From Pedobacter nutrimenti (GTDB taxonomy: Bacteria; Bacteroidota; Bacteroidia; Sphingobacteriales; Sphingobacteriaceae): a DNA stretch of 64,000 nt. Under the pieces are notes generated by a model, which worked only from the letters and a program-made list of their open reading frames with translations, did no database searches and was not told the origin of the DNA. Shown here piece after piece: positions 45,614-54,399 of this stretch (within the stretch, counting starts at the first letter, position 1; each line of letters starts with the position of its first letter). Where the stretch lies: positions 558,001-622,000 of the forward strand of contig NZ_QKLU01000004.1 of NCBI RefSeq assembly GCF_003208655.1, read 5' to 3'. Both the position numbers and the translations under genes were made by a program.

Positions 45614-46525
45614 TTAGAATATTTGTCTGATCAGTGCTCTTAAATTGGCTTCTATAGCTGTATTTTGATAATTAATTGTGCCATCGGCATTTCGGCCCAC
45701 GGGTAGGTTTAACTGATGGTTTTTCTGAAAACCTTGCACCAGCAAGGTATAAGCATGTCCCTCAATTGCCGGAATTCCGGTATAAATCAGTACCTGTCCT
45801 GTGGTTTTACTGACCAGCCGAAGTTGTAGAGAATTGTTTCTGGCCTCTTTGGTATTGAGCATCAGGTACTGGGTAAACTGACCGTATTTTAAATTCTGCG
45901 GAAGGGTTTCCTGACTCAGGCTTCCATCTGCCTTTACCAGACTGCATTGCAGCTCATCGGCATCCGGACTCAGGTGCACCAAACGCAAGGCTACGGATCC
46001 ATTTTCTACTTTTAAGGATTTACCGGCAGGTATGGTTAAAATTTTATACTTCGGCACCGTATTTTCAGTAACGGGTCCGTCTCCCAGGTAAAAGCAGGTT
46101 TCTGTATTGGGCCCCATTTCTATACTGGTATCTGCAAGATCTGTCAGAGGGCTGTTGGTCAAACCATTCTTATCTGCAATCATATAACTGAACAGCCAGC
46201 GGTGCGTTCCTGCGGGATAACTCAGGAACAGTGGCCCCTGATCTTTCAGGTAAACTTTTGGGAATTCAAGCTGCCTGCTGTAATCGATCAGGTTAAAGTG
46301 TGGCAAGCTGGAATACTCACTGTTGATGAATTTTTTATTGTTGGCCACTGTATCCAGAAAAATGCCTACACCTCCTGAACTATATTTAAGGAAGACATCT
46401 GAACTGGCCAGAAAATTAACCCCTGCAGCTGCTGTTCCCCCGGGTAGTGCCGGTTCGATGTCTTTTTTGCAGGAAAGCAGCAGTACAGCAAAACAAAAGG
46501 TCGTTATGTATATTTTAAGCTTCAT
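45614..46525 (-). CDS. DUF4397 lipoprotein
   Basis: A 303-residue lipoprotein (lipobox Cys19, LLLSCKKDIEP). The C-terminal half (VALRLVHLSPDADELQCSLVKADGSLSQETLPQNLKYGQFTQYLMLNTKEA) matches the DUF4397 beta-sandwich domain. The N-terminal half (ASSDVFLKYSSGGVGIFLDT) is an additional, unrecognised domain, perhaps a diverged second copy. The function is unknown; it is predicted to be surface or periplasmic and part of the receptor operon, 5 nt after the propeller-like lipoprotein gene. Confidence 0.9.
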   Translation of the reverse strand: MKLKIYITTFCFAVLLLSCKKDIEPALPGGTAAAGVNFLASSDVFLKYSSGGVGIFLDTVANNKKFINSEYSSLPHFNLIDYSRQLEFPKVYLKDQGPLFLSYPAGTHRWLFSYMIADKNGLTNSPLTDLADTSIEMGPNTETCFYLGDGPVTENTVPKYKILTIPAGKSLKVENGSVALRLVHLSPDADELQCSLVKADGSLSQETLPQNLKYGQFTQYLMLNTKEARNNSLQLRLVSKTTGQVLIYTGIPAIEGHAYTLLVQGFQKNHQLNLPVGRNADGTINYQNTAIEANLRALIRQIF

Positions 46526-46530
46526 ATTTT

Positions 46531-48114
46531 TTATTTTAATACCGTTTTCACAATCCTCCTTTTTGCGTTTGCAGTCATATAGACCTGCCCTTGTTCATCG
46601 TAATTGAGCAACTGGTCTTTAAAAGCACTTGCTGGTTTACCGTACTGGTAATAAGGTTCAAAACGGTAGCCGGTGATATCGGCAGGCCCGGGAGCATACT
46701 GATAGGTTCTTTCGGCCTGAAAATCCAATACCATCCATTTGGGCCCGCCCACAAGCGCGGAAATATCTACCCCACCTTGTCCGGTTGCCAGGGCGCCATC
46801 CAGAAACTGGTAAAGCAAAAACTGTAAGCGCTGGCCAGGTAAGGGCAAATAACCAAAACCACCATCGGTACTGCCCACATCCAGATTGATCCTCAGGTTA
46901 GAAAATGGTCCTGTATAGCGTTTAGGGAGTATGGAAGGTCCTTCGGGCAACAGGTTAAATTTTTTGATCATCAGGCGGCTTTCAAGATCAAAAACCAAAA
47001 AGGAAGGTACGCTTGTGATGTTTCCCAAAACCCTTACACTTTCTGTAGAAAGAACATAAAGGGTGCTTTCATCGGGTAGGACGCGAAGCCCTGAGGCGAA
47101 GCGGTTTGGCCCTTCTATATAAACCCCGTTCATTCCGGGCAGGGCTGCAAAAGTTTTAAACAAATATGCCAGGCTGCCATCGCTGCTGCTGTATTTGGCC
47201 ACTGCCCCTATTTCTACAGGGGTATGTTGTACGGGCACTTCTCCGGCAATACCTAAAAACACATTGCCTTTACTGTCGGGATAAACAGCCGTAACGGCCA
47301 GGTTTACCTGCCCGATGAGTCCTTCAAATGGGGCTTTTAACCCATTGCTCTGGTTAAGTACTTTAATCGTTTTACTTTGCAGGTCGGCTTCGACAAAAGC
47401 ATCTCCTGTTGCTGTTTTAACGGAATACCAGGCCTTGGTGCTCTGCGGATTTAAGCCCCCTGCAACAAAGGTCTGCAGGCTAAACTGATTCCCGGTCAGC
47501 TGGCGCTGGGTCATCAGCGTTTCGAAGTTTCCGTCTTTGCTGATGTGTTTGAGACTTTTTGAGGGAACATCAAAAAAGTACAGATCTCCTTTCCCATTGA
47601 TGCATTGCAAAAATACATTATTGGGGTCAGACAACTGAACGTGGTCGGTGATCCCAAGGCCCCCTGAAAAACTTCCTTTTCCTCCAAGTGCATAAATTTC
47701 TATACCCGCACCGTTTATGCTGTACCCACCGGAGGTTATTTTAACCGGAATATCCCGGCCCAGACCCATTGCCTGGGTAATGATGATTTTAACCCGGTCC
47801 ATCATCTGCTGACTGGTACTGGGGTAGGTCCCGGCCAGATAAGGGATGGAGTCTACAGAAACGATACTCGCTTCGGCCTTTCCAATCTGTATTTTCAGGT
47901 TGTTTTTTGGCTGCAAACGCCCTACAATGGTCATCGTGTCTCCAACGCCATAGGCTGGAAGATAGGCATATTTATTTTCGTTATTGATCTGCGGCAGGGC
48001 ATCCAGTTTTGTTTTGAAATCATCTGTTTTTTTACAGGCAGAAATTAAAACCATCCCCATTAGGCCCAGGATCAGGGGGATTCTAATCATCAATTTCATT
48101 TCTTTATCTTTCAT
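46531..48114 (-). CDS. Lipoprotein with IPT-like and propeller-like regions
   Basis: A 527-residue lipoprotein (lipobox Cys27; Met6 is an alternative start and would give a cleaner signal peptide). Residues 35-145 look like an IPT/TIG-type beta domain (GDTMTIVGRLQPKNNLKIQIGKAEASIVSVDS; VKITSGGYSINGAGIEIY). Residues 165-527 have repeated strands in which NHL-like or propeller-like blades can be guessed (VYPDSKGNVFLGIAGEV; ALPGMNGVYIEG; QVYMTANAKRRIVKTVLK). It is encoded 11 nt after the TonB receptor and probably binds the substrate at the surface. The substrate is unknown. Confidence 0.88.
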   Translation of the reverse strand: MKDKEMKLMIRIPLILGLMGMVLISACKKTDDFKTKLDALPQINNENKYAYLPAYGVGDTMTIVGRLQPKNNLKIQIGKAEASIVSVDSIPYLAGTYPSTSQQMMDRVKIIITQAMGLGRDIPVKITSGGYSINGAGIEIYALGGKGSFSGGLGITDHVQLSDPNNVFLQCINGKGDLYFFDVPSKSLKHISKDGNFETLMTQRQLTGNQFSLQTFVAGGLNPQSTKAWYSVKTATGDAFVEADLQSKTIKVLNQSNGLKAPFEGLIGQVNLAVTAVYPDSKGNVFLGIAGEVPVQHTPVEIGAVAKYSSSDGSLAYLFKTFAALPGMNGVYIEGPNRFASGLRVLPDESTLYVLSTESVRVLGNITSVPSFLVFDLESRLMIKKFNLLPEGPSILPKRYTGPFSNLRINLDVGSTDGGFGYLPLPGQRLQFLLYQFLDGALATGQGGVDISALVGGPKWMVLDFQAERTYQYAPGPADITGYRFEPYYQYGKPASAFKDQLLNYDEQGQVYMTANAKRRIVKTVLK

Positions 48115-48125
48115 ATTTTTTGCAA

Positions 48126-51100
48126 CTAAAATGAATAAAGCAGGGACAATATAAAGTGACGGTCGGCCTTGTACTCATTAGCAACCAGGTCTCCGGAAAT
48201 ACTGTACCTCCTGTCATTGGGTTTTCCGGAAGCCGGCGGGGTAAACACCGCTTTTTCGTATTTATAAGTAAAGTTTTCATCTTCTACCATGCGGATGGGC
48301 TGGTCCAGAATATTCTGCACACTAAATTTCATCTGCATACTTTTAATGATCCGCTGGGTTAGCGAGAAGTCTAAACTGCCGCGTTTGAGTTCAATCAGGC
48401 TGCCCTGATTTCCGGCCTTTACAAAGGTATTCCCTTCTGCAGGTTTGTAAGGCGCCCCATAGGCTGCCGCGTAAATTCGCGGACCGACTTCATTCCAGGT
48501 TAAAGTCACCTTGGTTCCGCTTGCTGCGTTGTCATAATATAAACCTATATTAACCGAATAGGGTGCCTGTCCCTGTAATTGTCTGGTGAACTGGGGGTTC
48601 AGCCCGGGGTCCGTATTTTTATTTAAAGTGGTATCGAGGTTTTTTACCGCTTCACTTTTAATCAGGGAAAGGTTTCCGATAATGGAAAAATTCCTGAAAA
48701 AATCTACCGGAATAAAATCCAGGCTTTTACGAAAGTCCAGTTCCAGACCTTTTACTTTTGCCCGGTCGGCATTTGCAAAAGTAATTGTCGCTGGCCCTCC
48801 TACCCTCAGGTCCCGGTGAATGATTCTTTCAATAGGATTGTTCAGTTCCTTATAAAAAAGACCAACACTAAACGTTTCTCCTTTGGTATTGTTTTTAGGA
48901 TACCATTCTATCCGCAGGTCGTAGTTGTCAATTTTGGCTGCTTTTAAAAGGTTATTTCCCTGTACGGTCTGGTTGTTCAGGTAATCGAGTTCACTATAAG
49001 GGGAAAGCTCCCTGAATTCGGGCCGGTTAACGGTTTTTCCATAGGCTGCCCGGAATACGAATTCGGTATTGGGACGATAACCGACGTTAAGGGAAGGTAG
49101 GTAACTGGTGGTTTTATTGTCCACCAGAACCGGGGTATTTACGGCTCCACTGACATTGGGAGGCAGTGCTCCGGCTACTTTCTGCCGGTTATACTCTACC
49201 CTTAGTCCCCCATAAATATCCAGTTTACCATCAAAAGGCAACAGGCTCAAAGCGGCATAACCGGCATTGTTCTGTTCGGATGCGATATAGGCATCATTTC
49301 CGCTGGTCCGGTCAAATACTTTAAGGGCACTGCCATCGTCTTTGAGGTAATCTGTACTCCAGATCCTGCCCAGGTCCTGCTCTTTAAAAAACACCTTACT
49401 GTAATCTATAAATTTGCCATTTCCGCCAATGTCCTGGGTTTCGGGATAACCGGCATTATTCAGGTCTCCCTCATTCAGGGTATACACCCTGCGGAACAGC
49501 TTTCTGGCTTTCCATTGCTGATAGGTCCCGGCTTTAAAAGTAATCCAGGGTTTTACCTTCCAGGTATAATCGGCTGAGGCATTATATACGCTTTCCTCAT
49601 TTTGTGTCCATGTCCGGGAGATCATTCCACGTTCCAGTCCGTTATCTCCATCTTCTACTCCTGGTGCAGGGCGATAGGCCGCTATCCAGTTCAGCTCGGG
49701 TGTGCCGGGCAGCAGGTTAAAATAATCCCTGCGGTTGTACTGTAACCGAATAACCCGCTGGTCGGGGATCTGCTGGCGGCTATAGGTGTAGCCTGCATTC
49801 CATTCCAGCTGCTGCTTACCTTTTGCCAGGTAATGGTTTCCGCTAAAGTTCCCTGAATATAAAAAGCGCTGGGTATAGGAAAGGATAATATTACGGTCCT
49901 GCACCCTGTAATTCACCGGCAAATCTGTCCAGATGCCTGTGCCTTTATTGGTACCGTCGTCCACAAAAAACTGGTCATTTTTGGTGTTGCGTACAATGGT
50001 CGCATTTTGTCCCTGTTGCAGGAAAAAGTTTTTAAAAGACAATGAACTGCTGTCCTTTAGTTTATAGGTAAAGTTTTGCAGTAAATTAAGTTGCGCCGCT
50101 TCAGTGCTTTGGGTTTCCCGGGTCAATGCATGTGACCTGGTTTCATCAAAAGCGCTGAAAAAACTATTGGTCCTGGCCACCTCATTTTGCTGGCTTTCGT
50201 TTTTATAACTCAATGAACTGAGCATGCCGATTCTTTTTCCACCTATTTTAAAAGAATTATAATAATTGGCTGTGAGCTGCAGCATAGGCAGCGCCGTTTT
50301 AAAACCATACTGCAGGTTAGGGCTAAAATTCCGGGCATAATCCGTCTGGGAAATCTGTGCTTTGGTAAAGTCACCGTAACCTGGAACAACTGTAGGCAGT
50401 TTCCTCAGGCCATTATCAAAACCCAGAAAATCGGTTCCGCTGCCCGGACTGCTTAGAAATTTAGAATTAAAGGTGGTATTGGGCCGTACACCGTTTTGCA
50501 GCTCCAGGTCAAAGTGCTGCACATTCACGGCATCTTTGGTAAATAGTTTTACGGCTCCTCCTGTCATATCCCCCATCAGGTCCGGAGCCGGAGATTTATA
50601 AACCAGAATCCGGTCTATCACCCTGCTGGGAATAAGGTCCAGGGAAAAAGCCCTGGAATATAATTCGGTAGAGGGTGCAATATTCCCGTTCAGATAGGTC
50701 ATGTTGTACCGTTCATTCATTCCGCGGATAATGATAAACTTATCGTCTTTTATGGTCACGCCCGAGATTTTTTTAACCACTTCGGCGGCATTCCGGTCTG
50801 CACTCATTGAAATCTGCTGAGAAGAAATGCCGCTGACCACCGACTGCGACATTTTAATTTCCTGAAGCACCTGTTTGTCTGTTGTGTGGGCTACCGGGGC
50901 CCGGCTTCGCCGTAAAGAACTCACCACTACCTCATCGAGTGCATTACTGCCCTGAAGTTTCAGATTGTAATTTTCCTCTTTCCCGGACTGCACCGTAACC
51001 GGCATTTTCTCTGTTTTATAACTGACAAAAGAGGCCTGCAGGGTATATTTTCCTGAAGGCACATCCTTAAAATGATAATAACCATTCGGATCAGTCTGTG

Positions 51101-51539
51101 CTCCTTTTTTCAGTTCAAGGATGTAAACAGAGGCGCCGGGCAGGGGTTGTGAAGTTTCAAACTCTACAATACGGCCTTTAAGCCCTCCTTTTCCCTGACC
51201 GGCGGGTACGTTTGGGGAGGGCTCTTTGCTTTGTTCAAAAGTGATGTAACCTCCCTCTGCTTCATAGTTCAGGCCTGTAGCTTTTTTGATCAGCTCAAGC
51301 GCCGTTTTTATACTGATAGTGGATTCCCCCGTTTTTATAACCTGGCCAAGTTTAGGCTGCAGGGATTCCGAATAATTAAAACGGAAGCTGGTTTGTGTTT
51401 TAATGGCTTCTACAATTTTAAGGCCTGTCAGCGTTCCTTTGGGAAGGGTGATTTTTTGGTCCTGCGTTTGTCCCGTGGCTGTAAAAGAATTAAGAATGGT
51501 GCATAAAAAACATATCAGATATGTTATATTTTGTTTCAT
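48126..51539 (-). CDS. TonB-dependent receptor with STN domain
   Basis: A 1,137-residue outer-membrane receptor. Signal peptide (about 1-23, ATGQ), STN domain (about 30-105, GLKIVEAIKTQTSFRFNYSESLQPKLGQV; ALELIKKATGLNYEAEGGYITFE), CarboxypepD-regulatory-like domain (about 118-195), TonB-box/plug (about 205-345, NALDEVVVSSLRR; SADRNAAEVVKKISGVTIKDDKFIIIRGMNERYNMTYLNG) and a beta-barrel ending HFILSLLYSF. The STN domain signals to the FecR-type anti-sigma encoded upstream. The plug resembles outer-membrane receptors of the type that lack a SusD partner, and here four lipoproteins follow instead of SusD. The ligand is unknown. Confidence 0.95.
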   Translation of the reverse strand: MKQNITYLICFLCTILNSFTATGQTQDQKITLPKGTLTGLKIVEAIKTQTSFRFNYSESLQPKLGQVIKTGESTISIKTALELIKKATGLNYEAEGGYITFEQSKEPSPNVPAGQGKGGLKGRIVEFETSQPLPGASVYILELKKGAQTDPNGYYHFKDVPSGKYTLQASFVSYKTEKMPVTVQSGKEENYNLKLQGSNALDEVVVSSLRRSRAPVAHTTDKQVLQEIKMSQSVVSGISSQQISMSADRNAAEVVKKISGVTIKDDKFIIIRGMNERYNMTYLNGNIAPSTELYSRAFSLDLIPSRVIDRILVYKSPAPDLMGDMTGGAVKLFTKDAVNVQHFDLELQNGVRPNTTFNSKFLSSPGSGTDFLGFDNGLRKLPTVVPGYGDFTKAQISQTDYARNFSPNLQYGFKTALPMLQLTANYYNSFKIGGKRIGMLSSLSYKNESQQNEVARTNSFFSAFDETRSHALTRETQSTEAAQLNLLQNFTYKLKDSSSLSFKNFFLQQGQNATIVRNTKNDQFFVDDGTNKGTGIWTDLPVNYRVQDRNIILSYTQRFLYSGNFSGNHYLAKGKQQLEWNAGYTYSRQQIPDQRVIRLQYNRRDYFNLLPGTPELNWIAAYRPAPGVEDGDNGLERGMISRTWTQNEESVYNASADYTWKVKPWITFKAGTYQQWKARKLFRRVYTLNEGDLNNAGYPETQDIGGNGKFIDYSKVFFKEQDLGRIWSTDYLKDDGSALKVFDRTSGNDAYIASEQNNAGYAALSLLPFDGKLDIYGGLRVEYNRQKVAGALPPNVSGAVNTPVLVDNKTTSYLPSLNVGYRPNTEFVFRAAYGKTVNRPEFRELSPYSELDYLNNQTVQGNNLLKAAKIDNYDLRIEWYPKNNTKGETFSVGLFYKELNNPIERIIHRDLRVGGPATITFANADRAKVKGLELDFRKSLDFIPVDFFRNFSIIGNLSLIKSEAVKNLDTTLNKNTDPGLNPQFTRQLQGQAPYSVNIGLYYDNAASGTKVTLTWNEVGPRIYAAAYGAPYKPAEGNTFVKAGNQGSLIELKRGSLDFSLTQRIIKSMQMKFSVQNILDQPIRMVEDENFTYKYEKAVFTPPASGKPNDRRYSISGDLVANEYKADRHFILSLLYSF

Positions 51540-51612
51540 ATTTGCATTATAAATAGATTAAGGGCCTATACCCATTTGTTTATTTTACCGACTGGTGCAA
51601 TCAGTCATTTAC

Positions 51613-51640
51613 AGGCCGTCCCGCGTCAACAGGACGGCCT
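51613..51640. terminator. Intercistronic hairpin between fecR-like and receptor genes
   Basis: AGGCCGTCC (51613-51621) pairs with GGACGGCCT (51632-51640), a 9-bp GC-rich stem with a 10-nt loop, 7 nt after the stop of the FecR-like gene. No T tract follows on the minus strand, so it may act as an RNA-stability or attenuation element rather than a full terminator. Confidence 0.5.
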
Positions 51641-51647
51641 TTATAAT

Positions 51648-52655
51648 TTAGTTTCCGTTCATACTCCTTTCTTTTAAACTGATGTTTTTGCCTTTGATTT
51701 GATAGCTAAAACCTGCGGACCTGGAAAGCAGGGACAATACCCTGTCCAGTGGCTGGTTTTTAAAACTGAAGACCACCTTGCGCTCCAGTAAAGCAGGATT
51801 GTCTGTATGAATGTTAACCCCGTACCATTTTTCCAGGTCATTAACGATCTCCTTCAATGCTGCACGATCATAATCCAGTTCACCCCTGGTCCAGTTGATT
51901 GTTCCTGCGGCAAGTACACTGGCCACTTTATATTTTCCGCTTTCCTGATGGTATTGCAGCTGCTGATCGGGATGCAACCTCAGCATTTCCTGATCCTTAT
52001 GACTGATGCTAATGCTTCCGGTATGAAGGGTAATTGTGTTTTGTGTTTTTGTTGTATTTATTTCGAAACTCGTTCCCAGCACTTTGGTGGTCAGGGTCCC
52101 GGCCTGGACATAGAATGGTTTTTTTCTATTGTGGGCGATGCTGAAAAATGCCCTGCCACTTAACCTGATCCTGCGGTCACTTCCATTGAAATCAGCGGGT
52201 ACATCAATAGCTGAGCCCGGAAACAAGGTGACCTTACTGCTGTCCTTTAAAAGAAAAGTTTTGACCTGACCGGCTGGTCCGTATATTTTTTCCCAGCCTA
52301 CAGATGACTGCGCTGTTTTATTCCAATACCCTTTAAACCAAAGCCCCATTGTAGCACACAGCAGCAAAATAGCTGCGGCTGCAGCATAAGAAAACCATTG
52401 ACGGCGGGGTTTTATGCGGATGGATGTTTTTTCCTTTGTATTGCTGTTCAGGGTGCTCCAGATGTGGTCCCGTTGATGTTGACTGCGGGAGGGATCAAAT
52501 TCTTCCCCTTGTAAATAAAAAGCTTCCCGGATACAATTTTCAATGTAGTCTTTGTCTCTGTCCAATGCCAGATAGGCACTGATCACCTGTTCTTCCTCCC
52601 TTGTACATTTACCCAGAAAAAATCTGATCATGGTTTCTTCGCCTGGTCTTTCCAT
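51648..52655 (-). CDS. FecR-type anti-sigma factor
   Basis: A 335-residue protein. An N-terminal cytoplasmic sigma-binding helical region (1-80), one transmembrane helix (about 90-112, FSYAAAAAILLLCATMGLWF), a FecR domain (about 125-220, GPAGQVKTFLLKDSSKVTLFPGSAIDVP; GRAFFSIAHNRKKPFYVQAGTLTTKVLGTSFEINT) and a C-terminal DUF4974 domain (about 255-330) that contacts the receptor STN domain. It holds the ECF sigma factor (52829-53413) in check until the receptor is occupied. It is 173 nt after the sigma gene and 108 nt before the receptor gene. Confidence 0.95.
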   Translation of the reverse strand: MERPGEETMIRFFLGKCTREEEQVISAYLALDRDKDYIENCIREAFYLQGEEFDPSRSQHQRDHIWSTLNSNTKEKTSIRIKPRRQWFSYAAAAAILLLCATMGLWFKGYWNKTAQSSVGWEKIYGPAGQVKTFLLKDSSKVTLFPGSAIDVPADFNGSDRRIRLSGRAFFSIAHNRKKPFYVQAGTLTTKVLGTSFEINTTKTQNTITLHTGSISISHKDQEMLRLHPDQQLQYHQESGKYKVASVLAAGTINWTRGELDYDRAALKEIVNDLEKWYGVNIHTDNPALLERKVVFSFKNQPLDRVLSLLSRSAGFSYQIKGKNISLKERSMNGN

Positions 52656-52828
52656 TTGGATTTGTCTTAACAGACAGACGGTATTGCTGCCTCTCTATAT
52701 GGATAGACGTAAGTTTCCTGCGGGAACAACTATGCCTTTTTGAAACTTAATATAAGCGGTAGTTTTACTTCACGATATCTTAACATTGGACGTAAAAACG
52801 AGCTGTAAAAATACAGGTGGAAGAAATT

Positions 52829-53413
52829 TCAGGGAAGGCAACAAGCTGTGGCCACAATCAGTATTGGAAGCACCTCCGAATAGGCGCCCAAATCGTTACG
52901 GATAATTTTCATGGCAGCCGTAATCTGGTTATTGACTGTACTGACAGAGATCTTTTTTGCTTCGGCAATTTGTTTTTGGCTTAAGCCCTGTTCACGGCTC
53001 ATTAAAAACACCTCACGTTGTTTTGCGGGCAGTTTATGAAGTGCCCTGAGGTAAATCTCTTCCAATTCTTTAAAACCCAGCTCCGGGTGCACAGTAATCC
53101 CCAGATACTCCACTGGAAGGGTTTCTATATCCTGGGTTTGGAGAATGTTCTTCCGTTTAAAATCAGCAATCTGATTTCTGATGGAGCCAAACAGGTATTT
53201 TTCAAAATCGGCTACTTTTCCAAGTTCTTTTCTGCGCTGCCAGATGTTCAGAAAAACATTCATGACCATTTCTTCGCTGTCTTCCCTGCTGCGGGTGGAT
53301 TTGTAACAGGTCTGGTAAAGTTTATAGTAAAAAGAATCGACAATGTTCCGGTAAGCGGCATCCTCTCCACTAAGCCATTTTATAATATACTGTTGTACAG
53401 TATCGGTTGCCAT
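52829..53413 (-). CDS. ECF-type RNA polymerase sigma factor
   Basis: A 194-residue sigma-70 family ECF factor. Region 2 lies at about 10-85 (VDSFYYKLYQTCYKSTRSREDSEEMVMNVFLNIWQRRKEL; FEKYLFGSIRNQIADFKRK) and region 4 at about 120-180 (LPAKQREVFLMSREQGLSQKQIAEAKKISVSTVNNQITAAMKIIR). The sequence is of the Bacteroidota FecI-like, DUF-anti-sigma partner type. It presumably drives the receptor/lipoprotein genes downstream and is controlled by the FecR-like protein. The ATG at 53411-53413 is well placed. Confidence 0.95.
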   Translation of the reverse strand: MATDTVQQYIIKWLSGEDAAYRNIVDSFYYKLYQTCYKSTRSREDSEEMVMNVFLNIWQRRKELGKVADFEKYLFGSIRNQIADFKRKNILQTQDIETLPVEYLGITVHPELGFKELEEIYLRALHKLPAKQREVFLMSREQGLSQKQIAEAKKISVSTVNNQITAAMKIIRNDLGAYSEVLPILIVATACCLP

Positions 53414-53498
53414 TGTTACTACCTGATTGATGCTACGGCAACAAAGGTATCAATGCTGTGTTAAGTTAGTATTAAGATAAAGCAGGTGGCTTGTTCCA

Positions 53499-54299
53499 TT
53501 AATCCATCACACTATCCAACCCCCTTTTAAATCCTTTAAAACTGCCTACTTTTTTAATAGCCAGCAAGCCTCCTTTTACATAGGGTTCTGCTCCCGTACC
53601 TGAATCGTGCCTGATGGTCAGTCTTTCATCCTGTAAGCCAAAAACAGATTCTACCGAGATGGTATAGCTGGGAAGCCTTAAGGCATGGACCCGTACATGA
53701 TTGATTTTGGCGCCCCTGCTTTCCACAGGGCCGACCAAATGGTCCCCGCTTACAAAGTCATTTGGTATCCTCACCTCTGAAAGTCTTTTTACCAGTTCCC
53801 TGGTGGTCCCGCTGGGACTGTCTATTTTATGACTGTCGGCGTAATCAATTACTTCAAAATCGGAAATGTATTTTGCTGCCATTTCCGAAAATTTCATCAG
53901 CAAAACTGCTGTAATGGCAAAATTGCCAACGGCAAGTACAGAAACCTTATGCTTGGTGGCCAGTGTTTCTATTTCCTGGTAATCTTCGTCTGTTAAACCC
54001 GATGTGCCCACTATAACGTTTACTCCCTTGCCGATAGCGGTTATGATATTTTTCTTTGCGACCTCGGGTTTTGTAAATTCAAAAAAAACATCACAGGATA
54101 CGGTAGATAATGCCGTTTCTGCATCACCAAAAACAGGAACATTTTCCGATTGAAGTTCCAGCAGTTGTGAAAGGTTCCGACCTTGCATTTTTCTGGATAT
54201 CCCACCGGTCAGTTCCAGCCCTGGATCGGCATCTATGCCTTTGCATAAAGCAGAACCCGCCCAACCTGTTGCCCCGGCAACCAATACTTTTATTTTCAT
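53499..54299 (-). CDS. DapB-family (dihydrodipicolinate reductase-like) protein, altered active site
   Basis: A 266-residue dihydrodipicolinate reductase-like protein, the size of DapB. The NAD(P)-binding start VAGATGWAG replaces the usual GAxGRMG. The segment FEVIDYADSHKIDSPSGTT aligns with the family FExIEAHHRHKVDAPSGTA. The SPSGT substrate loop (161-165) and K158 (Lys163 of E. coli) are kept, but the proton-donor pair H159-H160 of E. coli is replaced by A154-D155. It is therefore unlikely to be the housekeeping lysine-pathway enzyme and may reduce another substrate. It stands alone, not in a lysine operon. Confidence 0.85.
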   Translation of the reverse strand: MKIKVLVAGATGWAGSALCKGIDADPGLELTGGISRKMQGRNLSQLLELQSENVPVFGDAETALSTVSCDVFFEFTKPEVAKKNIITAIGKGVNVIVGTSGLTDEDYQEIETLATKHKVSVLAVGNFAITAVLLMKFSEMAAKYISDFEVIDYADSHKIDSPSGTTRELVKRLSEVRIPNDFVSGDHLVGPVESRGAKINHVRVHALRLPSYTISVESVFGLQDERLTIRHDSGTGAEPYVKGGLLAIKKVGSFKGFKRGLDSVMD

Positions 54300-54399
54300 A
54301 TTTTCTTATTTGATTATCCCCCAAAAATCTGAGGTCATGTTACAAAAACAATTTATAGGACTTACAGTTTTACCAGAGTTGTAACATTCATTGGGACCA

